From: Sulfitobacter albidus
Lineage (GTDB): Bacteria; Pseudomonadota; Alphaproteobacteria; Rhodobacterales; Rhodobacteraceae
Direction of reading: 5' to 3'
DNA: 64,000 nt
Assembly (NCBI RefSeq): GCF_018200035.1
Contig: NZ_CP073581.1
Span: 864,501-928,500, forward strand
A program made the translations under genes and the position numbers. How positions within the stretch are numbered: the stretch's first letter is position 1; every line of letters starts with the position of its first letter. Below are positions 17,643-26,515 of this stretch, one piece after another. Under the pieces are notes generated by a model. The model was not told where the DNA came from. It worked only from the letters and a program-made list of their open reading frames with translations, and searched no databases.

Positions 17643-19352
17643 ATGCCCCAGAACATCTCCCGCGCGCAATATGCCGCCATGTACGGCCCCACCACCGGCG
17701 ACCGCGTCCGGCTGGCCGATACCGATCTGATCATCGAGGTAGAGCGCGATCTGACCACCTACGGTGAGGAGGTGAAATTCGGCGGCGGCAAGGTCATTCG
17801 CGACGGCATGGGCCAATCGCAGGTCACCCGCGCGGGTGGGGCGGTGGATACCGTCATCACCAACGCGCTGATCGTGGATCACACGGGGATCTACAAGGCG
17901 GATGTCGCGCTCAAGGACGGGCTGATCGCGGCCATCGGCAAGGCCGGCAACCCCGATACGCAACCGGGCGTCGATATCATCGTGGGGCCGGGCACCGAGG
18001 TGATCGCGGGCGAGGGGCGGATCCTCACGGCGGGCGGTGTCGACAGCCACATCCACTTTATCGCGCCGCAGCAGATGGAGGATGCGCTGCATTCCGGCAT
18101 CACCACCTGTTTCGGCGGCGGCACCGGCCCCGCGCATGGCACGCTGGCCACCACCTGCACGCCGGGGCCGTGGCACATCGGGCGCATGCTGCAAAGCTTT
18201 GACGGGATCGCGATGAATATCGGTCTGTCGGGCAAGGGCAATGCGTCGCAACCCGCAGCCCTTGAGGAAATGGTGCGCGGCGGGGCCTGCGCGCTCAAGC
18301 TGCACGAGGATTGGGGCACGACCCCCGCCGCGATTGACTGCTGCCTCTCGGTGGCGGATGCGTGGGACGTGCAGGTGATGATCCACACCGATACGCTGAA
18401 CGAAAGCGGATTTGTCGAACACACCCGCGCGGCCATCGCCGGGCGCACCATCCACGCCTTTCACACCGAAGGGGCCGGCGGCGGGCACGCGCCGGACATC
18501 ATCAAGATCTGCGGCGATCCCAACGTGCTGCCGAGTTCCACCAACCCCACGCGGCCCTTCACCGTCAACACGGTCGAAGAACACCTCGACATGCTGATGG
18601 TCTGTCACCACCTCGACAAGGCGATCCCCGAGGACATCGCCTTCGCCGAAAGCCGCATCCGGCGCGAAACCATCGCGGCGGAGGATATCCTGCACGACAT
18701 CGGCGCGTTTTCGATCATCGCCTCGGACAGTCAGGCGATGGGGCGCGTGGGCGAGGTGCTGATCCGCACCTGGCAGACCGCCGACAAGATGCGCAAGCAG
18801 CGCGGGCGCCTGCCCGAAGAGACGGGGGACAACGACAATTTCCGCGTGCGCCGCTACATCGCCAAGGTCACGATCAACCCCGCAATTGCGCAGGGGGTGG
18901 GGCATGTTGTGGGCTCGATCGAGGTCGGCAAACGCGCCGATCTGTGCCTGTGGAGCCCGGCGTTCTTTGGGGTGAAGCCGGAAATGGTGCTGCTGGGCGG
19001 CTCTATCGCGCTGGCGCAGATGGGCGACACGAACGCCTCGATCCCCACGCCGCAGCCGGTGCATTCGCGGCCCATGTTCGGCAGCTTTGGCGGTGCGCGC
19101 ATCGCGTCCTCGGTCTGTTTTGTCTCGGCGGCGGCGCAGGCCGACGGGCTGGGCGCGCGGCTGGGTCTGGGCAAAGAGACGGTCGCGGTGGCCAACACGC
19201 GCACCATCGGCAAGAAAGACCTCATTCACAACGACGCGTTGCCGGTGGTTGAGGTGGACCCCGAGACCTACGAGGTGCGCGCTGACGGTGAATTGCTGAC
19301 CTGCAAGCCTGCCGAGGTGCTGCCCATGGCGCAGCGCTATTTCCTGTTTTGA
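17643..19352 (+). CDS. ureC: Urease subunit alpha (catalytic)
   Basis: 569 residues, full length. The nickel ligands are in place: DSHIHFI (His136 and His138), the carbamylated lysine in [11 protein letters not shown] (Lys219), HTDTLNE, and [12 protein letters not shown] with the metal and active-site histidines. The flap segment MVCHHLD has the catalytic His, and the C-terminal metal Asp is in [10 protein letters not shown]-terminus is [20 protein letters not shown]. It needs UreDEFG for nickel insertion, all present in this operon. Confidence 0.99.
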   Translation: MPQNISRAQYAAMYGPTTGDRVRLADTDLIIEVERDLTTYGEEVKFGGGKVIRDGMGQSQVTRAGGAVDTVITNALIVDHTGIYKADVALKDGLIAAIGKAGNPDTQPGVDIIVGPGTEVIAGEGRILTAGGVDSHIHFIAPQQMEDALHSGITTCFGGGTGPAHGTLATTCTPGPWHIGRMLQSFDGIAMNIGLSGKGNASQPAALEEMVRGGACALKLHEDWGTTPAAIDCCLSVADAWDVQVMIHTDTLNESGFVEHTRAAIAGRTIHAFHTEGAGGGHAPDIIKICGDPNVLPSSTNPTRPFTVNTVEEHLDMLMVCHHLDKAIPEDIAFAESRIRRETIAAEDILHDIGAFSIIASDSQAMGRVGEVLIRTWQTADKMRKQRGRLPEETGDNDNFRVRRYIAKVTINPAIAQGVGHVVGSIEVGKRADLCLWSPAFFGVKPEMVLLGGSIALAQMGDTNASIPTPQPVHSRPMFGSFGGARIASSVCFVSAAAQADGLGARLGLGKETVAVANTRTIGKKDLIHNDALPVVEVDPETYEVRADGELLTCKPAEVLPMAQRYFLF

Positions 19353-19359
19353 GGGGACG

Positions 19360-19833
19360 ATGATGCACGACGAATTGGCACAAACGGTCCTGCGCGCCGC
19401 TGAGGCGGGGCAGGTGGCGGATCGTATCTCGCTCGATTACGAGGCCCGTTTTCTGCGGCGCAAGGTGCTGACGGCGGACGGCGGCACGCGGGTGCTAGTG
19501 GATCTCGAAAGCACGACCTCGCTGGAGGACGGCGACGTGCTGGCCTGCGACAGCGGTGCGCGCATCGCGGTGCGTGCAGCACCCGAGCCTTTGTTGCGGG
19601 TGACAGGGCCGAACCTTGCGCGGCTCGCCTGGCACATCGGCAATCGGCACACGCCCTGTCAGGTCGGCGACGATCATCTGCTGATCCGCAACGATCCGGT
19701 GATTGCGCATATGCTGGGCCACGTGGGCGCCGCGCTGGAGGAGATCACCGCCCCCTTCACCCCCGAAGGCGGCGCCTACGGTCACGGGCGCACGCATAGC
19801 CACGAACATGTCGCGACCGCGCATGAGCACTGA
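19360..19833 (+). CDS. ureE: Urease accessory protein UreE (nickel metallochaperone)
   Basis: 157 residues. UreE N- and C-domains with the metal-site segment AWHIGNRHTPCQV and the conserved GHVGAALEEITAPFTPEGGAYG. The C-terminus is His-rich ([16 protein letters not shown]), a nickel-storage tail found in a subset of UreE proteins. GAGGGGAC precedes the ATG at 19360. The end overlaps the ureF start by 11 bases. Confidence 0.96.
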   Translation: MMHDELAQTVLRAAEAGQVADRISLDYEARFLRRKVLTADGGTRVLVDLESTTSLEDGDVLACDSGARIAVRAAPEPLLRVTGPNLARLAWHIGNRHTPCQVGDDHLLIRNDPVIAHMLGHVGAALEEITAPFTPEGGAYGHGRTHSHEHVATAHEH

Positions 19834-20464
19834 GGCGACGCTGATCCTGACACAGTGGATGTCGCCCGCCTATCCGCTGGGCAGCTTTGCCTACAGCCAC
19901 GGGATGGAAACGGAGATCGCCGCGCGCACACTGCACGACGCGGCGGGGGTGCAGGCGTGGATCGGCGCCGTGCTGCGCCACGGGGCGGGGCAGTCGGATG
20001 CGGTGCTGCTGCGCGCGGGGTTTGGGAGCGACGCAAGCGGGGTGCGTGAGGTCGACGCCATCGCGCGCGCCTACGCCGGTAGCGCAGAGCGGTTAGAGGA
20101 GACGGTGCAGCAGGGCGTGGCTTTTGCCCTCACGACCTCCGCGATCTGGGGGATCGACGTGCCACCGCTGACCCATCCGGTTGCCGTGGGATATGCCGCG
20201 GGGCAGATGGACCTGCCGCTGGACCTGACCGTCACGATGTATCTGCAATCCTTCGCGGCCAATCTGGTGTCCTGCGCGGTGCGTGCGGTGCCGCTGGGCC
20301 AGACCGAAGGACAGCGTATGACCGCAACGCTTGTCCAGACCGCCGCAGAGGTGGCCACGGCCAGCGCTGGTATACCGCTGGAGGATCTGGGCGCCTGCGC
20401 CTTTGCGGCGGATATCGCGGCGATGCGCCACGAAACACTTGAGCCAAGGATTTTTCGCACATGA
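19823..20464 (+). CDS. ureF: Urease accessory protein UreF
   Basis: 213 residues. An all-helical UreF with [21 protein letters not shown] at the N-terminus, [28 protein letters not shown] in the middle and a C-terminal [11 protein letters not shown]. It acts as an adaptor and GTPase gate between UreD and UreG. The chosen ATG (19823) gives the family start [12 protein letters not shown]; a longer frame lies in ureE. The stop overlaps ureG. Confidence 0.95.
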   Translation: MSTEATLILTQWMSPAYPLGSFAYSHGMETEIAARTLHDAAGVQAWIGAVLRHGAGQSDAVLLRAGFGSDASGVREVDAIARAYAGSAERLEETVQQGVAFALTTSAIWGIDVPPLTHPVAVGYAAGQMDLPLDLTVTMYLQSFAANLVSCAVRAVPLGQTEGQRMTATLVQTAAEVATASAGIPLEDLGACAFAADIAAMRHETLEPRIFRT

Positions 20465-21084
20465 GCAAGATGAACGGCCCGCTGCGCGTGGGCATCGGGG
20501 GGCCCGTCGGGGCAGGCAAGACAACGCTGACGGCGGCGCTGGCGCGCGCGCTGGGCGACAAGCTGTCGATGGGGGTGATTACCAACGATATCTATACGCA
20601 AGAGGACGCCGAGGCGCTGATGCGCATGCAGGTGCTGCCGCAGGATCGGGTCATCGGGGTCGAGACGGGCGGCTGCCCGCACACGGCGATCCGCGAGGAT
20701 GCCTCGATCAACCTTGCCGCCGTGGCCGAGATGCAGCGGCGCCACCCGGAGGTCGAGCTGATCCTGATCGAAAGCGGGGGAGATAACCTGTCGGCAACGT
20801 TCAGCCCCGAACTGGCCGATCTGACGCTTTACGTGATCGACGTGGCGGCGGGAGAGGAGATCCCGCGCAAGGGCGGCCCAGCGATCACCAAATCCGATCT
20901 TCTGGTGATCAATAAAACCGATCTGGCGCCGCACGTGGGTGCCTCGCTGGAGGTGATGGCCCGCGATGCGGCGCGGATGCGCGGTGCGCGGCCCGTGGCC
21001 TTTTGCGCATTGCGCCACGGCGAAGGGATCGACGCGGTGGTCGATCTGATCGTGTCCGTGGGCGGGTTGCGGGTGCCTGCCTGA
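20461..21084 (+). CDS. ureG: Urease accessory GTPase UreG
   Basis: 207 residues. P-loop GGPVGAGKT (residues 13-21), the metal-binding CPH in [17 protein letters not shown], and the G-motifs [10 protein letters not shown] and [11 protein letters not shown]. It hydrolyses GTP to drive nickel insertion into urease. It is the last urease gene, and three bases separate it from the convergent kinase gene. Confidence 0.98.
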   Translation: MSKMNGPLRVGIGGPVGAGKTTLTAALARALGDKLSMGVITNDIYTQEDAEALMRMQVLPQDRVIGVETGGCPHTAIREDASINLAAVAEMQRRHPEVELILIESGGDNLSATFSPELADLTLYVIDVAAGEEIPRKGGPAITKSDLLVINKTDLAPHVGASLEVMARDAARMRGARPVAFCALRHGEGIDAVVDLIVSVGGLRVPA

Positions 21085-21087
21085 CCC

Positions 21088-22602
21088 TCAGCCCGCGCGT
21101 TGTGCCGGGCTGTTGCCGTTATCGCTTTGGCGTTTGGGCAGCGTAATGTCGAAACGCGTGCCCTCGCCCTCGACACTGTGCATATCGATATGTCCGCCGT
21201 GGCTGTCGACGATGGCCTTGACGATGCTGAGCCCCAGGCCCGTACTGCCGCTGCGCGCGCGTGTCTGCGAACCGGCTTGAGTGAAGCGATCAAAGATCGT
21301 GGCCTGCGCGCTTGCCGGGATGCCGGTACCGAAATCCTGCACCGTGAAGGTCAGCGTGTCGCGGTCGCTGCGCAGATCCAGGCGGATTTCCTGACCCTCG
21401 TCCGAGAATTTGGCCGCGTTGGTGATCAGATTGCCCAGCACCTGAAGCATCCGGTCAGGGTCGCAATCGATCTGGGTCGCCATGTCGTCGCTACAGGCGC
21501 GGGCGATAACGCCGTACTGCGCGAGATAGCCGGCGTTTGCGTCAATGGCGTCGGTCATCAGCGTCCGGGCCGCAACGCGCTTCATGTTGAAGGTCATCTG
21601 CCCGGCGGCGATCTTTTCCAGATCAAGCATGTCGTTGACGATCAGCACCAGCCGGTCCGCGTTGCGATGCGCGATTTCCAGCAGGCTGCGGGCCTTGTCG
21701 GTGGGCGCGCCAGCCGCACCCGACAGGACCAGCCCGATGCCCCCCTTGATCGAGGTCAGCGGTGAGCGCAACTCGTGGCTGACGGTGGCGGTAAAATCGG
21801 CCTTTGCCCGCTCCAGCGCAAGCCGTTCCGAGATGTCGCGGGCGATCGCGACAAAGCGCTGTGCCTTGCCTTCGGTCGTGGTCAGGCGCAGCGTTACCTC
21901 GTAGGCGCGGGCCCCGTCCTCGCGGATATAGGACACTTCGGGCACGGCGCCGCGCAGCAGGGGGGTGGTGAGCGCGACAAAGCTGTCGCGCTCGAACAGA
22001 TGGGCGGCGCGGTCGATGGTCTGACCGGTCATGTCATCGCGCGACCAGCCCAATGTCTCGAGCCCGGCGCGGTTGATATAGGTGAAGCGCAACGAGTCCG
22101 AGGTGATGATGAACATCTCGTCGCGAAACAGATCCAGCGCGTCGAGCATATCCCGGTCGGATCTGGCTTGTTCTTCGCGGTTGATGTCAAAGCGGACGGA
22201 CAACGAGCGGCAATGCCTGCCCGCAGCGTCAAACACCGGGTAGACCGTCGTGCGCACCCAGAATTGTGCGCCACTCGCACGCTGCATGCGCTGTTTGCCG
22301 ATCCAGCATTGGCCGGAGGTCAGCACGCTGTGAATGTCGTCAAAACGCACGGTTTCGCTGGGCGCATAGAAATCTGCCGTGCTTTTGCCGATGACGGCGT
22401 CCTCGGGGTAACCGAGAGCCGCGCAGAAATGCGGGTTTGCGCGTTCGATCAGCCCGTCGGTGCCCACAATCGTGACCATCGCGACGGCGCTTTCAAAAAT
22501 CTGCATGGGATCCAGCGCGCCCAGATCCTGAACCCCCGCACCGTGGGCGAATTCCGTGTCGCCCGTTCCGGAAGTCTGCGCTGTCTTGCTCGACTTTTTC
22601 AT
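21088..22602 (-). CDS. PAS-domain sensor histidine kinase
   Basis: 504 residues, no membrane helix, so cytosolic. Two PAS domains (about 35-145 and 155-260) are followed by HisKA with the phospho-acceptor in SHELRSPLTSIKG (His276). The HATPase part has N-box NLITNAAKF, G1 DFGTGIP, F-box IFDRFTQ and G2 GSTGLGLSIVK. No receiver domain or adjacent response regulator is present, so it is an orphan kinase here. The signal is unknown. It is convergent with ureG and divergent from the aldehyde dehydrogenase. Confidence 0.93.
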   Translation of the reverse strand: MKKSSKTAQTSGTGDTEFAHGAGVQDLGALDPMQIFESAVAMVTIVGTDGLIERANPHFCAALGYPEDAVIGKSTADFYAPSETVRFDDIHSVLTSGQCWIGKQRMQRASGAQFWVRTTVYPVFDAAGRHCRSLSVRFDINREEQARSDRDMLDALDLFRDEMFIITSDSLRFTYINRAGLETLGWSRDDMTGQTIDRAAHLFERDSFVALTTPLLRGAVPEVSYIREDGARAYEVTLRLTTTEGKAQRFVAIARDISERLALERAKADFTATVSHELRSPLTSIKGGIGLVLSGAAGAPTDKARSLLEIAHRNADRLVLIVNDMLDLEKIAAGQMTFNMKRVAARTLMTDAIDANAGYLAQYGVIARACSDDMATQIDCDPDRMLQVLGNLITNAAKFSDEGQEIRLDLRSDRDTLTFTVQDFGTGIPASAQATIFDRFTQAGSQTRARSGSTGLGLSIVKAIVDSHGGHIDMHSVEGEGTRFDITLPKRQSDNGNSPAQRAG

Positions 22603-22802
22603 AGCTGTCTGCCCGCTGCGGAATTTGGCTGATGATGCAATATTTCTTTGCCTGCGTAAAAATTAATCTCGCTAAAATCCAAAATTATTGAGAATCGCGG
22701 TTTTCGCGCATCGCGGTATCGCGCGCTTGCATGAAGAATGGCCTTGCGCCGCCTTGCCAAGCAATGAAACTACGCCCAAATCGGAACCGAAAGGAAACCA
22801 CC
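22603..22802. other. Divergent intergenic region, kinase / aldehyde dehydrogenase
   Basis: A 200-bp gap with an unusually AT-rich stretch (about 22637-22694) near the kinase start. It probably carries divergent promoters. Small GCG/CGC repeats (22697-22726) could form weak hairpins. No confident promoter hexamers or operators were identified. Confidence 0.4.
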
Positions 22803-24242
22803 ATGAAAAATGCCGAAAATTTCTACATCAACGGCGCCTGGGTCGCTCCGCAGGACGGCACGCGCTTTGATGTCATCGATCCCTCCACCGAAGAGGTCGT
22901 CGCCGCCATTTCGCTGGGTGGCGAGGCCGACACCCATGCCGCCATCGCCGCCGCCAAGGCTGCGTTCCCCAAGTGGCGCTTGTCGTCCAAGGCAGAGCGT
23001 CTGGAACTCCTGGAAAGCATTTTGGACGTCTACATGCGCCGCTCAGACGAGATGGGGGCCGCGATCAGCACCGAGATGGGCGCGCCCATCGATATGTCCA
23101 AAACCCAGCAATCGGGTGCCGGTTCAGGCCACCTGAAAGCCTTTATCGAGGCGTTCAAATCCTTCGAGTTCGAAGAGCCGCTGCGCCCCGGTGAGGAAGA
23201 CACCCGTATCATCCACGAGCCCATAGGCGTCACCGCGCTGATCACGCCGTGGAACTGGCCGATGAACCAGATCGTGCTCAAGGTTATCCCAGCGCTTGCA
23301 ACGGGTTGCACGTCGATCCTCAAGCCGTCCGAGCAATCGCCGCTGTCGGGTATCCTGTTCTCTGAAATCATGGATGAGGCGGGTGTGCCCGCGGGTGTGT
23401 ACAACATGCTCAACGGCGACGGTGCCGGGGTGGGCAGCACGCTGTCGTCGCACAAGGACGTCGATATGGTCAGCTTTACCGGCTCGACCCGCGCGGGCCG
23501 CCTGATTACCAAGGCCGCCGCCGACACGATCAAACGCGTCAGCCTCGAGCTGGGCGGCAAGGGCGCCAACATCGTCTTTGCCGATGCCGACGAGAAGGCC
23601 GTCAAACAGGGCATCATCCGTTGCTTCAACAACACCGGTCAGTCGTGCAACGCGCCGACCCGGATGCTGGTCGAACGCTCGCGCTATGACCAGGCCGTGG
23701 AGGAGGCGAAGGCCGCCGCCGAGGCGACATCGGTGAACGCCGCATCCGAATCCGGTCGCCACATCGGGCCGCTGGTCAGCAAGATGCAGTTCGACAAGGT
23801 GCAGGATCTGATACAGCAGGGCATCGACGAAGGTGCGCGGTTGGTTGCGGGCGGCGTGGGCCGTCCGGACGGTCTGAACCGCGGGTATTTTGTCAAACCC
23901 ACCGTCTTTGCCGATTGCAACAACCAGATGACCGTCATGCGCGAGGAAATCTTTGGCCCCGTGCTGTCGATGATGCCGTTCGACAGCGAAGAGGAAGCCA
24001 TCGAGATCGCCAACGATACCGACTATGGGCTGACCAACTACATCCAGACCACCGATCCCGAGCGCGCACGCCGCGTTGCGCGGGCGGTCCGCTCTGGGAT
24101 GGTCGACATGAACGGTAAAGGGCGCGGTGCCGGTGCTCCCTTTGGCGGGATGAAGCAGTCGGGCAACGGGCGCGAAGGCGGCCGCTGGGGGCTCGACGAG
24201 TTCCTCGAAGTGCGCGCCATCGGTGGCTGGCCCGCCGAATAG
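22803..24242 (+). CDS. NAD(P)-dependent aldehyde dehydrogenase
   Basis: 479 residues. ALDH superfamily: TPWNWPMNQ, KPSEQSP and FTGSTRAGR in the cofactor domain, general-base Glu in LELGGKGAN (Glu249), catalytic Cys in NNTGQSCNAPTR (Cys282), and EEIFGPVLS with the C-terminal PFGGMKQSGNGREGG. It oxidises an aldehyde to the acid; the substrate is not evident from context. The ATG at 22803 follows AAAGGAAA; an earlier in-frame ATG is less well placed. It is a single-gene unit ended by a clear terminator. Confidence 0.95.
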   Translation: MKNAENFYINGAWVAPQDGTRFDVIDPSTEEVVAAISLGGEADTHAAIAAAKAAFPKWRLSSKAERLELLESILDVYMRRSDEMGAAISTEMGAPIDMSKTQQSGAGSGHLKAFIEAFKSFEFEEPLRPGEEDTRIIHEPIGVTALITPWNWPMNQIVLKVIPALATGCTSILKPSEQSPLSGILFSEIMDEAGVPAGVYNMLNGDGAGVGSTLSSHKDVDMVSFTGSTRAGRLITKAAADTIKRVSLELGGKGANIVFADADEKAVKQGIIRCFNNTGQSCNAPTRMLVERSRYDQAVEEAKAAAEATSVNAASESGRHIGPLVSKMQFDKVQDLIQQGIDEGARLVAGGVGRPDGLNRGYFVKPTVFADCNNQMTVMREEIFGPVLSMMPFDSEEEAIEIANDTDYGLTNYIQTTDPERARRVARAVRSGMVDMNGKGRGAGAPFGGMKQSGNGREGGRWGLDEFLEVRAIGGWPAE

Positions 24243-24267
24243 GCGTCTCCAGACCGTGAAGTCGTTG

Positions 24268-24300
24268 AAAGGCGCGTCCCCCTTGGTGGCGCGCCTTTTT
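24268..24300 (+). terminator. Rho-independent terminator after the aldehyde dehydrogenase
   Basis: AAAGGCGCG (24268-24276), a 13-base loop, then CGCGCCTTT (24290-24298) running into TTTTT. A 9-bp GC-rich stem with a T tract, 26 bp after the stop codon. Confidence 0.88.
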
Positions 24301-24540
24301 CTTTGGGGTACGGGAATGGGGCCGCGATTCTGGGCCCCCGCCGCGACAGCGCACCACGTTCGCTTGCGCGAGCATCGTGCACCTTGATGCAACCAGGGCG
24401 GTAATAGCCTAGTAACGCTGCATTTTATTGCGAAAACTCCATGGCTATTCTTCAACCATAGGGTGGATTTTCGTTCCCTTCTCACGGGTTCGTGATATTG
24501 GTTGATAGGACAATCATGATGAACGGGAACGGGTGTGGGC
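24301..24540. other. Upstream region of the RTX secretion operon
   Basis: 240 bp with no gene. It is more AT-rich than its surroundings (especially about 24420-24515) and must hold the promoter of the secretion operon, since a terminator lies just before it. I could not assign hexamers or an operator with confidence. A weak GGGAACGGG precedes the first start codon. Confidence 0.4.
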
Positions 24541-25115
24541 ATGAGTGACGAAACGCTGAACGGCGCCGACAAAAATGGGGCGCGGGTCGATCAGCCTGAT
24601 CCAGAGGTGATGGAAAAGCTTGTGGGCCTGCGCACGCAGGTGCGTGAGAATTTTGGCGCGGTCGCCATGGCGATGACGGCGCTGGCGCGCTATCGCCACT
24701 CCTCGCTGGCGGATCTGCAGCACCTGATTCTCGACCCGCTGATGCGCGACCGCATCGCGATGGCCTATCCCAACGGGGACAAGAACGCCGTGCGCGATGT
24801 GGCCGGCATGGCGATCTGGGCCAGCGTTTCCGAAGAAGTCGATGCCAAGATCCGCGACCAGATCAAGGCGGGCGTGTTCCCGCTGCGGCTGAAATCCGAG
24901 GATTGGACGTCCGGCAAGATCAACTGGCTGTTCGACGTGATCGCCTCGGACCAAAAGACCACAGGGCGGTGATCGCGAATTTCCGTCAGGTCGCGGGTGA
25001 GGGGGAGCTGCGCGTGCATCCCATCGTCGGGCGGTTGGTCGATCGCGAGATGTTGACCCGGATGACGGGCGCAAGGGAGGCCGCGGCCACGCAGACCGAA
25101 GCGACCGATGGCTAA
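24541..25115 (+). CDS. HlyC/RtxC-type toxin-activating lysine acyltransferase, frameshifted as sequenced
   Basis: As written the frame ends at 24972 after 143 codons. HlyC-like sequence continues in another frame as DHRAVIANFRQVAGEGELRVHPIVG to the stop at 25113-25115. One extra A in the AAAA run at 24953-24956 joins them into 191 residues, close to HlyC (about 170). Homology signs: ARYRHSSL with a His (residue 53) placed like HlyC His23, and EDWTSGKINWLFD with Asp132 at the position of HlyC Asp92 (EDWTSG.rkWfiD). HlyC enzymes move a fatty acyl group from acyl-ACP to lysines of the RTX protein in the cytosol before secretion. Here it heads an operon with a giant RTX protein and its exporter. 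Confidence 0.85.
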
Positions 25116-25142
25116 ACCACGCGACCCGATGGGGCGGGGGCG

Positions 25143-25826
25143 GTGATCGCGCGGGGCAAAAGACGTGTGGCGCGGATGGCGGTGCGCGCCACGCTTGGGG
25201 CCTGGCTTCTGGCCCTGACCGCCTGCGCGTCTTCTGCCGCCTGGTACGAGGTCATGACCTTGCATCTGTCCACGAACGATGGCCCCGTCGCGCTGTCGCA
25301 AAGCGTGGCGGTCTCCTTCGATCCCGCGCAGGTTTGGGCGGGGGCGCTGGACAGCGACGATGTACAGATCGCGGGGCGCGCCCTGGTGGTGTCGCTGGGC
25401 GGCCCGGTTCTGGCGGTGCCATTCGATGATCGCACGGGCTGGCGTGTCTGGCGCGCGCGCTACGCTTTGAGGTTGACCGACACGACAATGGGCGCGGATC
25501 TGCAGGGGGTGATGGCACAGGAAGAAGCGCTGCCGCTTCCGCGTGATCTCTGGCCCGCTCTGGTCGCGTTCACCGATCCGCACGATGCCGTAAGCCTCGT
25601 TCTTGTCGATCCGACAGACATGGCGGCGGTCTTTGGGCAAGGGATGATGCTGGAACGGATTACCGTGCAGGCGCGCCAGGAACCCGCCGCGCCCACGACG
25701 CCGATCAGCGCGCTGCTGCCGTGGTGGGGCGACGCGAACGTGCCTCTGGGCGACGGGATCCGGCGCAGCTATGGTCATCCGCTCAACGGGCTGCGCCGTC
25801 GGGATTTCGTGAGGGAGGCGTCGTGA
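25143..25826 (+). CDS. Putative lipoprotein in the RTX operon, paralogue of the next gene
   Basis: 227 residues. A basic N-terminus, hydrophobic stretch and lipobox LTAC (Cys about residue 28) mark a lipoprotein. The start is GTG 25143 or ATG 25176. No named domain was recognised. It resembles the following protein: GPVALSQSVAVSF against GPVSARAVHEINATF, LVAFTDPHDAVSLVLVDPTD against FFRFADPADPNSAELVDLGD, then AAVFGQG against AALYGPG, and LLPWWGD against ILPWLAT. The stop overlaps the next start (GTGA). It may be an inhibitor, periplasmic chaperone or surface-retention partner of the RTX protein; this is inference. Confidence 0.75.
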   Translation: MIARGKRRVARMAVRATLGAWLLALTACASSAAWYEVMTLHLSTNDGPVALSQSVAVSFDPAQVWAGALDSDDVQIAGRALVVSLGGPVLAVPFDDRTGWRVWRARYALRLTDTTMGADLQGVMAQEEALPLPRDLWPALVAFTDPHDAVSLVLVDPTDMAAVFGQGMMLERITVQARQEPAAPTTPISALLPWWGDANVPLGDGIRRSYGHPLNGLRRRDFVREAS

Positions 25827-26515
25827 GCATTCCTTTCTCAACCGTGCCCCTGCGCACGGTAATTCTGGTCCTCGTTTGCTGCGTGCTGGTCAGCGGCGCG
25901 CAGGCAGGCGCGCAACGCTTTGGCTGGGCGCAGGAGACGAGGCTGACCGTCGCGACGCCCGCGGGGCCTGTGAGCGCCCGCGCGGTGCACGAGATCAACG
26001 CGACATTCTACGCCGAGTCGCCGCCTTTTGCGACGATCACGCAGATCGAATACACGGTGCAGGGCGGTCCCCTGATGCTTGAGATCGCGCCCGATGCATG
26101 GATCTTTGGCATCATCCGGAACACAGAATTCTTTGAAAGCGCCTACGCGGAGCTGTCTCCGCGCCAGATCTTTCTCGATACGCTGAGCAGTCAGGGGGAG
26201 GGCGATCCGCGTCCCGTTGATCCCGCGCTCTTTGGTGCGCTGCCGGGTCTGGTGTTTTTCCGTTTTGCCGATCCGGCTGACCCAAACAGCGCCGAACTGG
26301 TGGACCTGGGCGATCTCGCAGCCCTCTACGGGCCGGGTCACACATTGGTTGGGGTGACGACACGCCCGACCCTGCAGGCCGCCTCAACCGGGGGGCGCCT
26401 GCACAATATCCTGCCGTGGCTCGCCACATACGACGACTGGATCACGCTGCCCCGTCCGGGCGCGCGCGCTCTTCAGATCGCGCCTTTCGAATTTGTTGCC
26501 GGAGTCAAAAGATGA
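25823..26515 (+). CDS. Putative exported protein in the RTX operon, paralogue of the preceding gene
   Basis: 230 residues from the GTG at 25823, which follows GGGAGG by about six bases. The N-terminal signal sequence (TVILVLVCCVLVSGAQAGAQR) could be cleaved after AQA; a lipobox-like LVCC is also present, so lipoprotein processing cannot be excluded. The mature part has no domain I recognise but shares spaced motifs with the upstream lipoprotein, implying tandem duplication. The stop overlaps the RTX gene start (ATGA), so its expression is coupled to that gene. Confidence 0.78.
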   Translation: MSIPFSTVPLRTVILVLVCCVLVSGAQAGAQRFGWAQETRLTVATPAGPVSARAVHEINATFYAESPPFATITQIEYTVQGGPLMLEIAPDAWIFGIIRNTEFFESAYAELSPRQIFLDTLSSQGEGDPRPVDPALFGALPGLVFFRFADPADPNSAELVDLGDLAALYGPGHTLVGVTTRPTLQAASTGGRLHNILPWLATYDDWITLPRPGARALQIAPFEFVAGVKR

